This document shows positions 36,387-48,459 of a DNA stretch of 64,000 bases, one piece after another. The stretch's first letter is position 1. Each line of letters opens with the position of its first letter. The position numbers were made by a program, and so were the translations under genes. The notes under the pieces are model-generated. The model was not told where the DNA came from and made no database searches. It saw only the letters and a program-made list of their open reading frames with translations. Origin of the DNA: Apostichopus japonicus (lineage: Eukaryota; Echinodermata; Holothuroidea; Aspidochirotida; Stichopodidae); NCBI RefSeq assembly GCF_037975245.1, contig NC_092564.1, positions 22,967,984 to 23,031,983 of the forward strand, in the 5' to 3' direction.

Positions 36387-36697
36387 AAAGGTCAACTATG
36401 GAGACTTTTGGATGAACATAAAATCCCACCATTTTGCATGTATGTAATCCCTCACTCAGTCCAATTACATTGCTGTAATAAACTTTACAAATTTCGGACG
36501 TTAAATACGTGAAAATTGGGAAGAAAAGTCGGGTTTTTAGGAAACCTACTTCAGACATTCCTGAAACATTCCTAAGACATCAGGTGACCATTTGTCGTCA
36601 TATTTGGAATACCGCACTCACAAAAATACTTTTATTGTGTAAAGTTGTATACTTGAGCTGCCAAAAACATCAACAATATTACTCCTTTTTCCCCGAA

Positions 36698-36905
36698 ATG
36701 CCACAATACTGTGTTGTTGGAGGTTGCAGTTTTACCTCAGCCCAAAAAACATCAGCTTTTTTAGCTTTCCAAGTAGGAAACCCGACGTATAACGCCGTAG
36801 ACTTTGGATCAATATTGTGAGATCCACGCGGAAAGATTTTTCAGCAACCGGAGTATCTCATGCCCATGAGTCCACATGCATGACCCTGCCTCTGTGTATG
36901 CCGCA
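36698..36905 (+). pseudogene. THAP zinc-finger remnant (transposase-derived)
   Basis: From the ATG at 36,698 the frame reads MPQYCVVGGCSFTSAQKTSA, matching the start of THAP domains (MP-x2-C-x4-C). After a frame change the sequence continues LWINIVRSTRKDFSATGVSH, matching the W...RKDF-x-P/A-T...S segment. The final C-x2-H zinc ligands are not preserved. THAP domains are DNA-binding modules of P-element-like transposases and derived host genes. No transposase core is recognised downstream, so the copy is broken. Confidence 0.5.
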
Positions 36906-39129
36906 AATGTCTCATTCTAGGAAACTTACTTTCGACAGCTGTGGTGGACATAGCTATGTGAAATTGATCCTTTCAAGTCTCCTCGTTGTTCCGGCATCTG
37001 CATGGTCCAAGGAGTGAAATAAAATGGTACTATATAGCGATCGGACGTTTTATTTCGTTAGTGACTGTCTTGTGATTGTGGGATGTTACTGGTCAAGGCC
37101 TGTTTCAACTAGACCTACAGTGAGCTATGGAATTACACAGAGTCACGGTAGCATTTCACCCAGGGTTGAACGAGAAACGTGGATTTGGATATTCACTGCT
37201 AAATTTGGTTTAATATTGACAGGATAATTTTTCTGTTTTGTACTTTTGGATATTAAAACGAGTAAGTACTATGTTCAGCTGAAGCTTAGTCATGTATATG
37301 CTACCCTGGTCGATTCTGGCCAGCGTCTTCTTGTAGTTGTTTGATTATATTAAGTGTTTCTTTGGTAATTAGTTGACAGTAATGTAAACCATTTTCCCGT
37401 GACATATCACGCATGAGGCATCTTTTAGGTCTATTCTTGTGTTCAGTTTGTGGTATCTTGCGAACTAATTGTATTCGGCAAGCTGCTTGCATGTTTTACA
37501 GTATATTGTACCGGACATACCTTTTGACGTTCTGCTATGTTAACAATGCCTCCATTTGAGTGGAAATTTTGCAAATAAAATAACCAATATTACTAAATTT
37601 TCTGCTTAAAATTGTCTTAAAACTAGTTGTTTACCTTCATGTGTTCTTGGTTTAAGCTAACAGCTTTTCAAACGCTCGAAATTGGTCAAATAGTCAAATA
37701 CAGTACAATTGTTCGCTATCTGTGTATAAACAGTACCTATTTCAGCGTTTCATTTTTGCGGTATACCAAAGATGACATCACACGGTGACCGAAGGCTCCT
37801 TTGGGTCAATCTCTGTTTTCAGACATTCCAGAGGTACATGTCACGTAACTACCCAAAATGTCCATTTTCGTGGTCATTTTTTGATGGGCTATAGTAAGTT
37901 TTCAAAGATTGTTTTTCACACATGTTGATTATGGGTATTTAAACTCCCAAATTAATGGAAAATCCAAACAAAAAAATTGGTTTCCATAGTTGGTCATTAA
38001 TGATTCCCTAATAATAATACAAGTGTGCCATTTGCTGTAAAGTTCTCTTTTTTTACCAGGATCAGTAAAGCAATGTGCATGTTGGTCCATGGATTTGATG
38101 AAATATTTACCCAACAAGACAATACAGTATCAGTTTATGTGGGAGGGGGGGGGGGGGGAGGTGTGGATGGGTGTTATACTTGTTTATACAGTATGTGATT
38201 CTTATATCATGATAGATTGCTTTGATTGTTATGTATAAAGTTACCTGCATGTTGCTCCACATCTTCATATCTGCATACAATCTATGTAGGATTGTGTCAA
38301 CTGTCAAAGTTGTCTTGGACCCATTTTATGATTATTTGCAAACAAACAAACTGTGTCTGTGGACCAAGGTAGTGTTGTGTACAGCTGTATGGAAACTTAA
38401 GCTTCATTGTTTTACTACTGTACCTCTGAGGAGAATATGGGTATCTGATGCAAATAGTTTGACTCGCACACACATACACACACATAAGATAGCAGGTGGG
38501 ACATACACACAAGTTTATTCTCACCAGCTTTAAAATAGTAAATGTTAGCCTTGAACTCAGTAGTTGATGTCCAGACTAGGTTGATTTTGTGGATTTATGT
38601 ACTAAGGCCAAAAAGCCACTTTCGTGATTTACTCTTGGGCAAAGTGTAGTTACCATAGTACATGCAGAAACAATGTTATTGGACAGTAGTTTCAGAATCA
38701 AAGACTAACTCTGATTTGTTAACAAAAGTCCAGTTAAGTACTGTAACTTTTTTTGTTTATGTGACAAGTATTTTATATAGTATCATGACATGTAATTGAG
38801 ATGTATGATCTGTACAATTGATGTAGTCAATGGCACTTATTGGATGGCTTTTTTGCAGTGTCAAACTATATTGATGTCAGCTCAGTTCAAAGTTATACTG
38901 TATCTCATTCTCATACACAGGTCGTGCAGAAAATATATCATAAAGTGTGGAACAAAACAATATTATGTATGAAGGACACCAGAAAAGCATTAATGTATTT
39001 CGGGATTCTAAAAAATGCAGTAATTATACAAATAACGTTTAAGTTTCCTTTCTACCATAAATGGAATGATTGTACATGGACATACTGTACTTTGGGTTGC
39101 TATGACTGAATACAAACCTGTGTCTGAAG
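36906..39129. other. intergenic stretch
   Basis: A minus-strand frame at 37,301-37,492 (MQAACRIQLVRKIPQTEHKN...) looks somewhat protein-like but is unrecognised. It may belong to the same decayed transposon as the THAP remnant. A G-run lies at 38,140. Nothing else seen. Confidence 0.35.
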
Positions 39130-39528
39130 TAGTGTTCAAACGATTAACCTAATCGGAATTGGTACGATTATTGCATAATCGGAACATAATCGGAATCGGT
39201 AAAAATTACGTGGAATACCAGTTATGTCACCGATTATTCAAAAACATATGGAAGGGGAAAATATCAACTGATGTATTAGGTTTGTTCTTTTACTACGAAA
39301 TATTAAAATAAAGAAACCCTCTCTACGTCTTTCACAATATAATTTCATCAAATTAGGCTGCCAGGGTCGCCGATTTTGCTTCCCTCGTGGTTAGTGACTT
39401 CATACTGTATTTCTCGGCACAGTAAGCATGGCAGCAATACCAATTTCAGGAATTAACGAATGTGCTGGACAAGGTCGGAAATAAGCGGGGGCGTATGGCA
39501 AGCCGTTTTAACATTTACCTCGCAATTA

Positions 39529-39989
39529 GACTTAAGTCGAATACATTTCACTTAAGTGGAATACATTCTACTTAAGTGAAATGGAATTCCACTTAAGTGA
39601 AATGTATTCCACTTAAGTGGAATTCAATTTCACTTAAGTGGAATTCAATTTCACTTAAGTAGAAATGGACATTTCTATTTCACTTAAGTGGAAATGAATT
39701 CCACTTAAGTGGAATACATTTCCACTTAAGTGGAATTGTATTCCACTTAAGCTAAATAGCCCATCTATTTCACTTAAGTGGAATACAATTCCACTTAAGT
39801 GGAATGCATTTCCACTTAAGTGAAATACAATTCCACTTAAGTGGAATGCATTTCCACTTAAGTGGAATTGTATTCCACTTAAGTGGAATACAATTTCACT
39901 TAAGTGGAATAACATCTTTTGGGCGTCAATTTCACTTAAGTGGAATTCTATTCTGCTTAAGTAAAATACAATTCCACTTAAGTGGAAAT
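39529..39989. repeat. left palindrome array (CCACTTAAGTGG type)
   Basis: About 21 units spaced 20-25 bp, each centred on CTTAAG. Eight carry the perfect 12-bp palindrome CCACTTAAGTGG by hand count, and the others differ by one or two bases. The spacers are short words such as AATACA, AATGCATT and AATTGTATT. Each palindrome contains opposed CACTTAA and TTAAGTG, the core site of NK2-class homeodomains. Confidence 0.9.
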
Positions 39990-40090
39990 GTTGATATGTG
40001 GCTTACATATTTAGGGTAATGTTCGTCATAACGCATTCAATTGCTCATCACATATGATGATTTAGTCGATCCTCGTTGCACGTGTACATC

Positions 40091-40273
40091 ATGGCTATGG
40101 CTAATCATTCACATCTAACATTGCTGGAATGCGATCAAATAATTGTTGTTGTTAGAGACACAATTCGAAGTGTTGTTTCCTCACTTGCACAGGGGAACAA
40201 TCAGTATGATGAACAACAGAGGCGACTTACATCTTGTTTAAGTAACATAGGCAGAATTCGTAACTTTAGATAG
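40091..40273 (+). CDS. short protein-like frame inside the IS3EU-like element
   Basis: 60 codons from ATG at 40,091 (MAMANHSHLTLLECDQIIVV...) to TAG, ending SCLSNIGRIRNFR. Composition is protein-like (predicted helix, few low-complexity residues). It sits just inside the left array, where the N-terminus of a transposase might be expected. It could be a remnant of the autonomous parent's N-terminal domain; I do not recognise a family. Confidence 0.3.
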   Translation: MAMANHSHLTLLECDQIIVVVRDTIRSVVSSLAQGNNQYDEQQRRLTSCLSNIGRIRNFR

Positions 40274-40375
40274 TGAAACTTTTGACGAAATAAAAGATTC
40301 CATCCAAAACCCAAAATCCACAAAAAGTAAAACGTTTTCTTGCCCTTGTCAATGCGTTTTCGGCTGTAGCTCCAA

Positions 40376-41452
40376 CAGGCGCGGCGGAACGGAAAAATTA
40401 TTGGGGGGGCTAATGTGTGGAGACTATCTAAGCGGAGCGCCACCATCGGCGTACAAGAAAATTTTGGGTTTTTTCAAACCCCCAGATGGCCGGAAACGGC
40501 ACTTCCCGAGTGTTTAATGCTGCGAATACCTAGCCCTAAAATATGGGTCTCAAGCCTGCAATTTTTCAGATTGCACCTAAAAGTCTGTAAAAACATTGTA
40601 ATTTGTATGTTCGATGGTGTTTTAAGAGAGTAGCTATTCCTCGTAGTGTACTCGCAAAGACGTTTTTGAGTGTAGTAAGGGCAGTGGCGGAGCTAGGGGT
40701 ATTGGTCAGGGGGGGGGCAAGAATGGTCTGTAGTGGCGCTTTCGACACTATCTAAGCGGAGCGCCACCACAAGTTGGCGCGGAGCGTACAGAAAATTTTT
40801 GAGAAAAGATACTCCCTAGATTGCAGGAAATGACCCTTTCCGGGCCTTGCTAATTTGCAGATTAACGGAGAATAAAAAGGTGTCGTCGCCATTTTGTCGA
40901 AAAATTACACCAACAGAATATGACAAATGTCAATAGGTATATGAGAGCGCAATAAAATAGTCAATAATCGCGAATAAGTAAAAAGTAGTGAAAAGCTGAA
41001 AAGGGCGCCAGCACTCCATTTGAGTCCGTCAGGGGGGGGGGCATCTGCCCCCTGACTGTATCTATGGACGCTCCGCCACTAAGTAAGGGGATGTTGGAGA
41101 ACTGGTTGAAATGAGGCAAGTCATTGGCCTAAGACGAAGTTGTGTTACGCTTACCGGTACTCACACTCACTGCTTCCACTTTTCACGGGGCGTGAAGACG
41201 CGGTTGGGGTGACAATGTGGTCTATAGCCAGTGGACGGGCCGAGGGTCCCCCAGCAATTACTAAAATTATTACACCTATATATATAGAATACGTGTGCAT
41301 CGGACAGATCGACAAGTATACATTGAAAAATGGGCAGATGCACGTTTCGGAGCCTTGGTAAATATTGGGGGGGCTTATCATGCATTTGCCCCCTCAACTT
41401 TTTCATTGGGGGGGCTGAGCCCCCCCAAGCTCCCCCGGTTCCGCCGCCACTG
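40376..41452. mobile_element. hAT MITE nested in the IS3EU-like element
   Basis: Left CAGGCGCGGCGGAACGG and right CCGGTTCCGCCGCCACTG are imperfect inverted ends, flanked by an exact 8-bp duplication AGCTCCAA (40,368-40,375 and 41,453-41,460). Poly-G and poly-C tracts lie near the ends. It contains a further hAT insertion. No transposase. Confidence 0.88.
40682..41081. mobile_element. innermost hAT MITE (400 bp)
   Basis: Left CAGTGGCGGAGC and right GCTCCGCCACTA are inverted ends with one terminal mismatch, flanked by an exact 8-bp duplication AGTAAGGG (40,674-40,681 and 41,082-41,089). G-runs lie inside both ends. Confidence 0.88.
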
Positions 41453-41701
41453 AGCTCCAACCACTTATAATGTATTTGCCATGGCTTTATTTTGGTAATG
41501 GTATTCGTCAGGTACCAGGTCAGGTACGTACGTACACACCTTGCACGGATGTTAAGTGCTAGCTGGATCCCGATGGACAGCCGATATTCATTGTGCACAT
41601 ATTGACACCACGTACGTACGTACACGTATCGCGGCAAGTTGTTTATAATGGCGCGCAAAGGCATGGGCAAAGTTTGGCGGTAAATGTACTAGCCAATCAC
41701 A

Positions 41702-42132
41702 TTCCACTTAAGTGGACTAGCCAATCACATTCCACTTAAGTGAAATACACTATCCAATCACATTTCACTTAAGTGGAATGCATTTCCACTTAAGTGGAAT
41801 TGTATTCCACTTAAGTGAAATAGACAGGACATTCCACTTAAGTGGAATTGTATTCCACTTAAGTAGAATACAATTCCACTTAAGTGAAATGCATTTCCAC
41901 TTAAGTGGAATACAATTCCACTTAAGTGGAATGCAATTCCACTTAAGTGAAATAGAATTTAGCTTAAGTAAAATGCAGTGACAAGTTGATGAATTCAGCT
42001 TAAGTAAAATACAATTAAGCTTAAGTGGAATGGTATTCCACTTAAGTGAAATAGAATTCCACTTAAGTTAAATAGTATTCTGCTTAAGTGAAATTGAATT
42101 CCACTTAAGTGAAATGTATTCGACTTAAGTCG
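41702..42132. repeat. right palindrome array (CCACTTAAGTGG type)
   Basis: About 19 units centred on CTTAAG, five with the perfect 12-bp palindrome. The first units are joined by CTAGCCAATCACATT or TATCCAATCACATT spacers containing CCAAT. The array runs into the right terminal inverted repeat, and the last unit GACTTAAGTC mirrors the first unit of the left array. Confidence 0.9.
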
Positions 42133-43533
42133 AATTGCGAGGTAAATGTTAAAACGGCTTGCCATAGGGGCGACGGGCGATTCGCCCTCGCAAAGTCGCA
42201 AGTGCCAAAAAAGCCCCCCTAAAGCACAATTACGAGTGCGAAAAAGAAATATAAGAAAATCGCCCTCGTTATATCAGGTGTCTGTGTAAAATTAATTGTG
42301 ACGTGCGTTTGCTTTAGCTAGGAATTGCAGTTGCAGCGCGAATCGCGCAAACAGTTCTCACATCTTGCATCAAATTTGAAGCAGTGCGGGAGGGTCGCGC
42401 ACAATCACCGGGAATTTCCCGCAGAGTGACTGGCAAATTACGGCCTCCACAAAGCAATTTCAGTACCAGCGACAATAACCTAAAATCCCCACAAATCTCC
42501 GACCACATGGTAGCCTTACTTCACACTAAGCCAACTACATGGATATCTAACCTTGCCATCTGTTTATTCGCTCTAGTTGTGTCGCAAATAAAAAATAAAA
42601 ATATCCATGGAAACTGCAATTTTCGACCACATGTTAGCCTAACACCCACACTAAGTCCATTGGAAATGTAGCCTAACCATCGGTTTGCCAAAAAAAAAAA
42701 AATGCGTAGCTTAGTTTACAACTTTCAATTTGCTGGAAATCGGCATTTGTTTGGAAGGTATGTGCTATGTCTTATAGAGGGAATGTTATATTTTATATTG
42801 GAGTAGTTTCTAGTTATTATTATTTCTTTACATCAATCTGGTAACATTTTAGAGCAATTTTAAACAAGTTACGATGGTACAATTTGCTTTTCAGTTTGAT
42901 TGGCCTAAGCTTACATTTTCTAATTGAACCTGAATGGAGTTAAATAGGTAACGAATAGGTATGTTTAACTTCAAGTTCGTAACATTTCTATTTGTTCATA
43001 AACGGTATAATACTGAAAATAAGTAGAAAATAATGTCGGAATGAAGGCAATATGTTATTAAAATTTACACTTTGGTAAAGATTGAAGATGGATGGTTTGT
43101 CTGAGATACTTTGTGAGATGGATATATTGAGTAACTATTCTTAGCCCATTTCAAGCCATTAACAGGTGACATTCGCGTCAAGGTGGTTAGGCCATTCGCT
43201 TAGCACAGTGCTGAGTTGGTAGGATGTCATATTTTCGTATTTTGGAAATTAAAAAAAAAACAAATCTTTTTTTTTCTTTCCGAGAAACTCCAGAGGTAAT
43301 TTGGTACATACAAAAGGATACTAAGAGCTTTGTATTACAACGAAGCAAAAGGAAACAGAGGAAAATCACAACAATAATTGTTTCTATCACAAACTTAATT
43401 GCCGATTTCGTATAAACGGGATATTTTCTCAGCGTCAAATAATCGGAATCAGAATCGGTACGATTATGAAAAAAATAATCGGTAATCGGTGTTTTCTGTT
43501 ATGCATAATCGTTTGAACACTACTAGTCTGAAG

Positions 43534-45589
43534 TGCTTTCAATGTCAAACAAGCATGTTTTACTTTTACATGTACATGCAGCAAGTCTTACCACCCTACT
43601 GTTTGAAAGAAAAGTCTCAAGTATATATCCTGTATTTTAACATGTGTTGCTTATCATCAGTTAGATGTTTTGAATAACAGTTTATTGGTACTACAGCCGA
43701 TTTATCATTCACCATACCCACAAAAATTCCTGTCCCTTTGTTCTGCTGGTTTCTAAAGAACCCTTTAAAATCCAATCAAGTAAGGTTTTAAGCTGTCTCA
43801 ACAGCAGCTAAGATAATTGCACAGGTAAATGGCTCAATCAAAGTCTGTGTGAGCATGGACCCATGATTGAGGGGTTTTGAGGCCAGGAGAACTTTTCAGG
43901 AGTGGTAAGGTTACAAGGACTTCTGACAAAAGGACTAAAATGTTGACAGTCTATGGTCTGTTTAGTTGGAAAGTGCTGAGCTTCTGAAAGGTTTGATGGA
44001 GATCCCATGGAATGGTAGGCAGTCAATGGAACAATATTTGTCTGTACAAGGGAAATTCTGTTTGTGGCATCTTGAGATGAGCTTTTGAAATAAACATGTT
44101 CGTTTTTTATTGGTAAGAATTACATTGACTGTACTGTACACAAATGAAACTTTGTTTTGTATGGCATGTTTGCGTTACAAAGAATGGGGCGAGGAAAGGA
44201 ATGAAAGAAATTTTTTTGAGAGTGCTCCTGTACTGAATGTATATGTTAGGGACTTGTCCTGTTTTTAGAAGTAGTTGTGTAATTCAGATGCAACTGAAGT
44301 TTTGTTGGAAAGCTGCAATTTGAGATAAGTCAGAGAAATACCTGCAGTCACATAGTTTATAATTTGAGCTTTATGAATTTGCAGTAAATGTTTAAATATA
44401 TTTATATGCAACATTAGGAGGGACACATCTGGGAGTGAAGGAGGAATTTAATTCAATTTAACCACATCCAGGTGTTTACATTTTACACAGTAATTTTTTT
44501 AGGGTCAGGAATTTTATGCACAGTACATTGAAAATACAACTAGCTGTGATGTTTATATCAAAAATGCATAAGTTTGTGTGCCAGCAAGTTAGCAAACTCA
44601 TTCATTTTGAAGAAGGATTTTTCTATACTTTACCAGATTGGTATTCCCTGTTAGTGTTTTGTTAACTCTAGATCTACAGTACAATGTAGATATGCAATGT
44701 ACAAAAGTGTGCAGGTGATGTAGTCTGTTATTTCCTAGAGGTACCAGAAACAGGACATGAAGAAGATCTATGCTAAAGAGAAGTTAAAAAACTGTTCTTC
44801 TAAATGAATGTAGTTATTCAGTTCATGACTACAGTGCATCAGTCATTTCTATGCCATTGATAGTCTTTGCAGTAAGGGTGTTGTGACAGAATCTTGTGAC
44901 AGGTAAAGTCCAATGGTCATTCAAAAATCCGCCCTTTAGTCCATCTGCTGTTCATTTTTCATCACTGGCCACTTCTGCACCTTTCAAGGTTATTAGTCTG
45001 GAACATTAGCCTGTGTGTTACATAATCAGGAGCATGGAAAAGTCACTTCCTCAGCTCAAATCCCCCTCCCCCCTCCAGATCTACTGCGAGAGCCTATTCA
45101 ATTGCCCGAGGCAGGTAAACTGTTATGGCAGTGGTATTAAAAGGCGCATTTTCTAATGTACATTATATTTTATAAACATTTAAAATCACACACAAATGGA
45201 AAATTTATATCCAGAAGGACTAAATCATTTCATTGATGGTTAACTTGGCAGTATACAATCTTACACTATATTATTATGAGAACCTTTTCCACTAATAATG
45301 ATTTCACTAAATGTAAGGATTACTAATTAGCAATATGAAGCAAAATTGATATCAATGCAGTGCATGTCGTGTCTTTGTTTACTATCAGATAACAGAGGTC
45401 ATACATGTACATTCAATTAATATTATGAAATGGGTGGTGTACAAACAGACATACAGTACATGATATATAGTTTATTTTGATAATGACTTTTCATTAGCCA
45501 TATATACAGTAATAGTAGAAATTGGTAGATCTAGTTTGCAATGTTCAATTGTTCATTCTAACTGATTTTGCTGAATACCGGGATTTTAA
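43534..45589. other. stretch upstream of the plus-strand gene, possibly 5' intron
   Basis: TG-rich, intron-like sequence with many TACAGTA words. No exon identified. Confidence 0.4.
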
Positions 45590-46160
45590 CAGTTACCCCC
45601 TTGTATCATTCCATTTATTTCAGGAGCATCTTTGCATAGTGTATTTTTTTCTTGCTGTAATGTAATCTCTACTATTATACTAATCTGTGTGTGGGGGGGT
45701 TGCTCCATTTTTTGTTTTGATACTAACAGATTACCTGCTTGTATGATTCCATTTGTTGAGCATCTTGCTCAGTGTAATTTATTCTTGCTGTAATGTAATC
45801 TCTACTACACTACAGTCTGTGTGTTTGGGGGGGGGGGGAGGGGAGGTTGCTTCAGTTTTTGTTTCAACAGACTAACAGTTTACCCCCTTGTATGATTTCA
45901 TTTGTTGAGCATCTTGCTCAGTGTAATTTATTCTTGCTGTAATGTAATCTCTACTACACTAGTCTGTGTGTGGGGTGGGGGCTGGGGTGGGGGAGCACCT
46001 TCAGTTTTTGTAATATAAAAGACTAACATTTTACCTCCTTGCATGATTCCATGAGCATCTTTGCTCAGTGATATTTTTTCTCCCTGTAATTTGATTTCTA
46101 TTTAACTAGAGAGTGTGTAGGTGGGGAGTTTACTTTTAGTTTTTGTTATATAGCATACCA
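45590..46160. repeat. about 145-bp tandem repeat, four copies
   Basis: Each unit contains TTACC(C)CCTTGTATGATT, GAGCATCTTGCTCAGTG, TTCTTGCTGTAATGTAATCT, CTACTACACTA, a variable G-run and CAGTTTTTGTT. The first and fourth copies are most diverged. It lies in the presumed 5' intron of the plus-strand gene. Confidence 0.85.
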
Positions 46161-48459
46161 ACAGTTTACTGCTGCCAGATAATTGCTATAATTGTTGTTA
46201 TTGACTTGGTGGGCTGTGTAAAGGATTTGTAGGATTTATATGCATTGTTCAATAAGTAGCTAGAAGCTAATGCTCTTGTCATTGGATACTGTAGTTTGTG
46301 TGTGTTTAGCCCATTGGTGTGCACTCAAGTATGGTAGATCAGGTCAATTAGTTCCATGTGTGGTAGACTTGGTCTGTCAGTCAATTTATAGCATCTTTAC
46401 TTCATCTACTTTGAAAGTAAGACATTGGTCTGTTAATTGGTATTAGGCTGGACCTTTACAATAACATGTGGTTAGGTGACAACGTCTGTGTGATACCATG
46501 GAGCTATAAGCTCCATGGTGGTACATTGCATAGATATGTACATGGTAAGAATAAGCATAAAACAGACCTTCATGGTATAAGAGTGTGTGACTGTGTGTGT
46601 GTAACTGTATTTGTATACAAGAAAGGTTCTAGCATTTGAAGGTAAATAACCTTGGTACAGTGTATCCTATGTGTTAATGTAGGTTCATATTTTACTGTAC
46701 CAGACATGAACACAAATTTGAGATTGATATGTTCATTGAGGTATTAATTGAAGTCATGCTGGCCAACAAAAATTTAAGGCAACAGGAAGAATGTACAAGT
46801 ATTAGGTATTTGAAGCTAATTAAATATTAAACAGCAGTATGGTCAGTATATAAAAGGAGTATTGACCTACACAGTTCTAAGGGATATTTTACCACTAGGC
46901 ACCAGTACAGTATCTTTTCATATGGGGAATCATGCAGGAGGGGGTGAGGTGGGGGGTGTTGGTAAACTATGGTACAGTAGTTTGGTGCATATTTGAGAAC
47001 TTTTTAAATCAGTGGAACAGTTTGTTGCTTGTTTCTAACTATATTGCTATGTTACTGTGAATACTGTCACATACTACATTTCTGAAATTTTTGGGTGCTG
47101 TGAACATTTTTTTCTGATCCATCCAGTTTTGAATTTATCAGAAAATTGAAAGTTGTAATTTGTTTCTTGTGATAAGGTTGATTTACATATCTGAGTAACA
47201 TGTTAAGTCTGCAATATTGTTTTTGATTTTAGCCGTTTGAATGCTGACATTAAAGCTTATATTCACTGTATACAGCGAAACAAGTTGTACGTAGAATTCT
47301 TCATGCATAGACCACTGTATGTACAGTTTTGTGTATAGTGCTATACTGTGCATCTGCAGATATGCTGTTTACATGTACTGTATTTAACTGGAGGCATTAA
47401 ACCTTTATAAGAATAGTGCAGAGCTAGTAATAGCTTTGTCAGTGGGAGCATGTTGATTAAGCAGTGTGTGGGTGCAAAATTAATCCACTTTAGGTAAACA
47501 CACATTCACAGCCAGGGCAATAAAATTCTTTTCCAATATCAATAAATTTTGGGATTATAATGTGACATACACCCCTGGGGGTTCTTTAAATACTATGACC
47601 CTCCCCAGGGATCTGGTCGGGCCTGTTGAAAGGAGGAAAGTAAGTAAGCAGAAGAATGTTGGAAACTTGAAGACAAGTGGGAGAGTCCAAGTTTGTATCC
47701 CAGAGCAGATTTTCATCAGGAATTATAAAAGTAATTGCTGAAAAGTTGTTTAAGCTGCCAACTTTATAATCTGTTTGCCTATTGTGTATGACAAATCACT
47801 TCATATTCATGTGGGTATTAGTGGACCAATCAGAAGATATCTTTAGATGTAACTGAGTGGGTCAATTTCGTATCATGTATACTTATAGAGCAGCTATAAT
47901 TATTCTCCCAGGACAATGCGCCAAGGGTGTGACATTTGATTAACAGTAAAGTCTAGTTGTCCCGGGCAACCAGCAAACTTTTGCCCCATTCTCCAGGGTT
48001 AATTTCCTGATACTAAGTATTCATTAAATCTTAACTGTAGTATTTTTTTTTTTATAGAAAATATGTTCTTTAAGAGCATGTTGACATTTTTTAAAGAGTC
48101 AGTTTGTCTTTAATTGTCACAACAGTAGTATTAAGCCTGCAGATTATTACATTGAAATTAGTAGTTTTAAGTAAGACACATATCACACCATCTTTGCATC
48201 TCACTAAATGAATGTAATCAGCAAATATATACGACTCCATCATTGGCTATATAAGTTCTATTATTATAACTATTGTTATTCTAAATTAGTATTGCTGTTT
48301 CCGTTTATCTCACTAAACAGTCAACGGCCATATTTCAGAACCGATTCCATGTAACCCACTCAGTTTGCTGTGTACATGCTTTCCGTTGGGTAGGCTAACC
48401 TACACTGTGAACAAAAGTTGATGTTAGAATGTTAGTAGCCAAAGTGAGACCTACACAAA
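46161..48459. other. intron-like stretch
   Basis: No exon or element end recognised. Confidence 0.4.

Larger units (their letters stand above)
39494..42166. mobile_element. IS3EU-like DNA transposon with palindrome arrays
   Basis: The terminal inverted repeats begin TATGGCAAGCCGTTTTAACA and match for about 69 bp with one mismatch. They are flanked by an exact 6-bp duplication GGGGCG (39,488-39,493 and 42,167-42,172). From memory, the IS3EU superfamily has 6-bp duplications and TAY...RTA termini, and these ends (TAT...ATA) agree; Polinton-type elements also make 6-bp duplications but have different termini. Just inside each end lies an array of about 20 palindromes. The centre holds a short protein-like frame and a nested hAT. 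The copy is non-autonomous. Confidence 0.75.
39130..43525. mobile_element. outer hAT-type element (host of the nested insertions)
   Basis: The ends carry inverted TAGTGTTCAAACGATTA (the right end has three extra bases outside it), flanked by an exact 8-bp duplication GTCTGAAG (39,122-39,129 and 43,526-43,533), the hAT signature. Subterminal AATCGG words are repeated at both ends. Removing the 2.67-kb insertion leaves about 1.7 kb. Its right half contains ACACTAAGTC-type units also found in the hAT element at 52,193, so the two are relatives. No transposase recognised. Confidence 0.8.

Noticed and set aside
36817-37017. Open frame as an independent gene
   Set aside because: Its start is the shifted continuation of the THAP remnant; the rest has no motif.
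37301-37492. Minus-strand frame as a host exon
   Set aside because: Protein-like but with no acceptor or recognised family and close to a transposon remnant; left unassigned.
39655-40019. FHLSG-type repeat frames on both strands
   Set aside because: These are direct translations of the palindrome arrays, and the opposite strand gives the same peptide.
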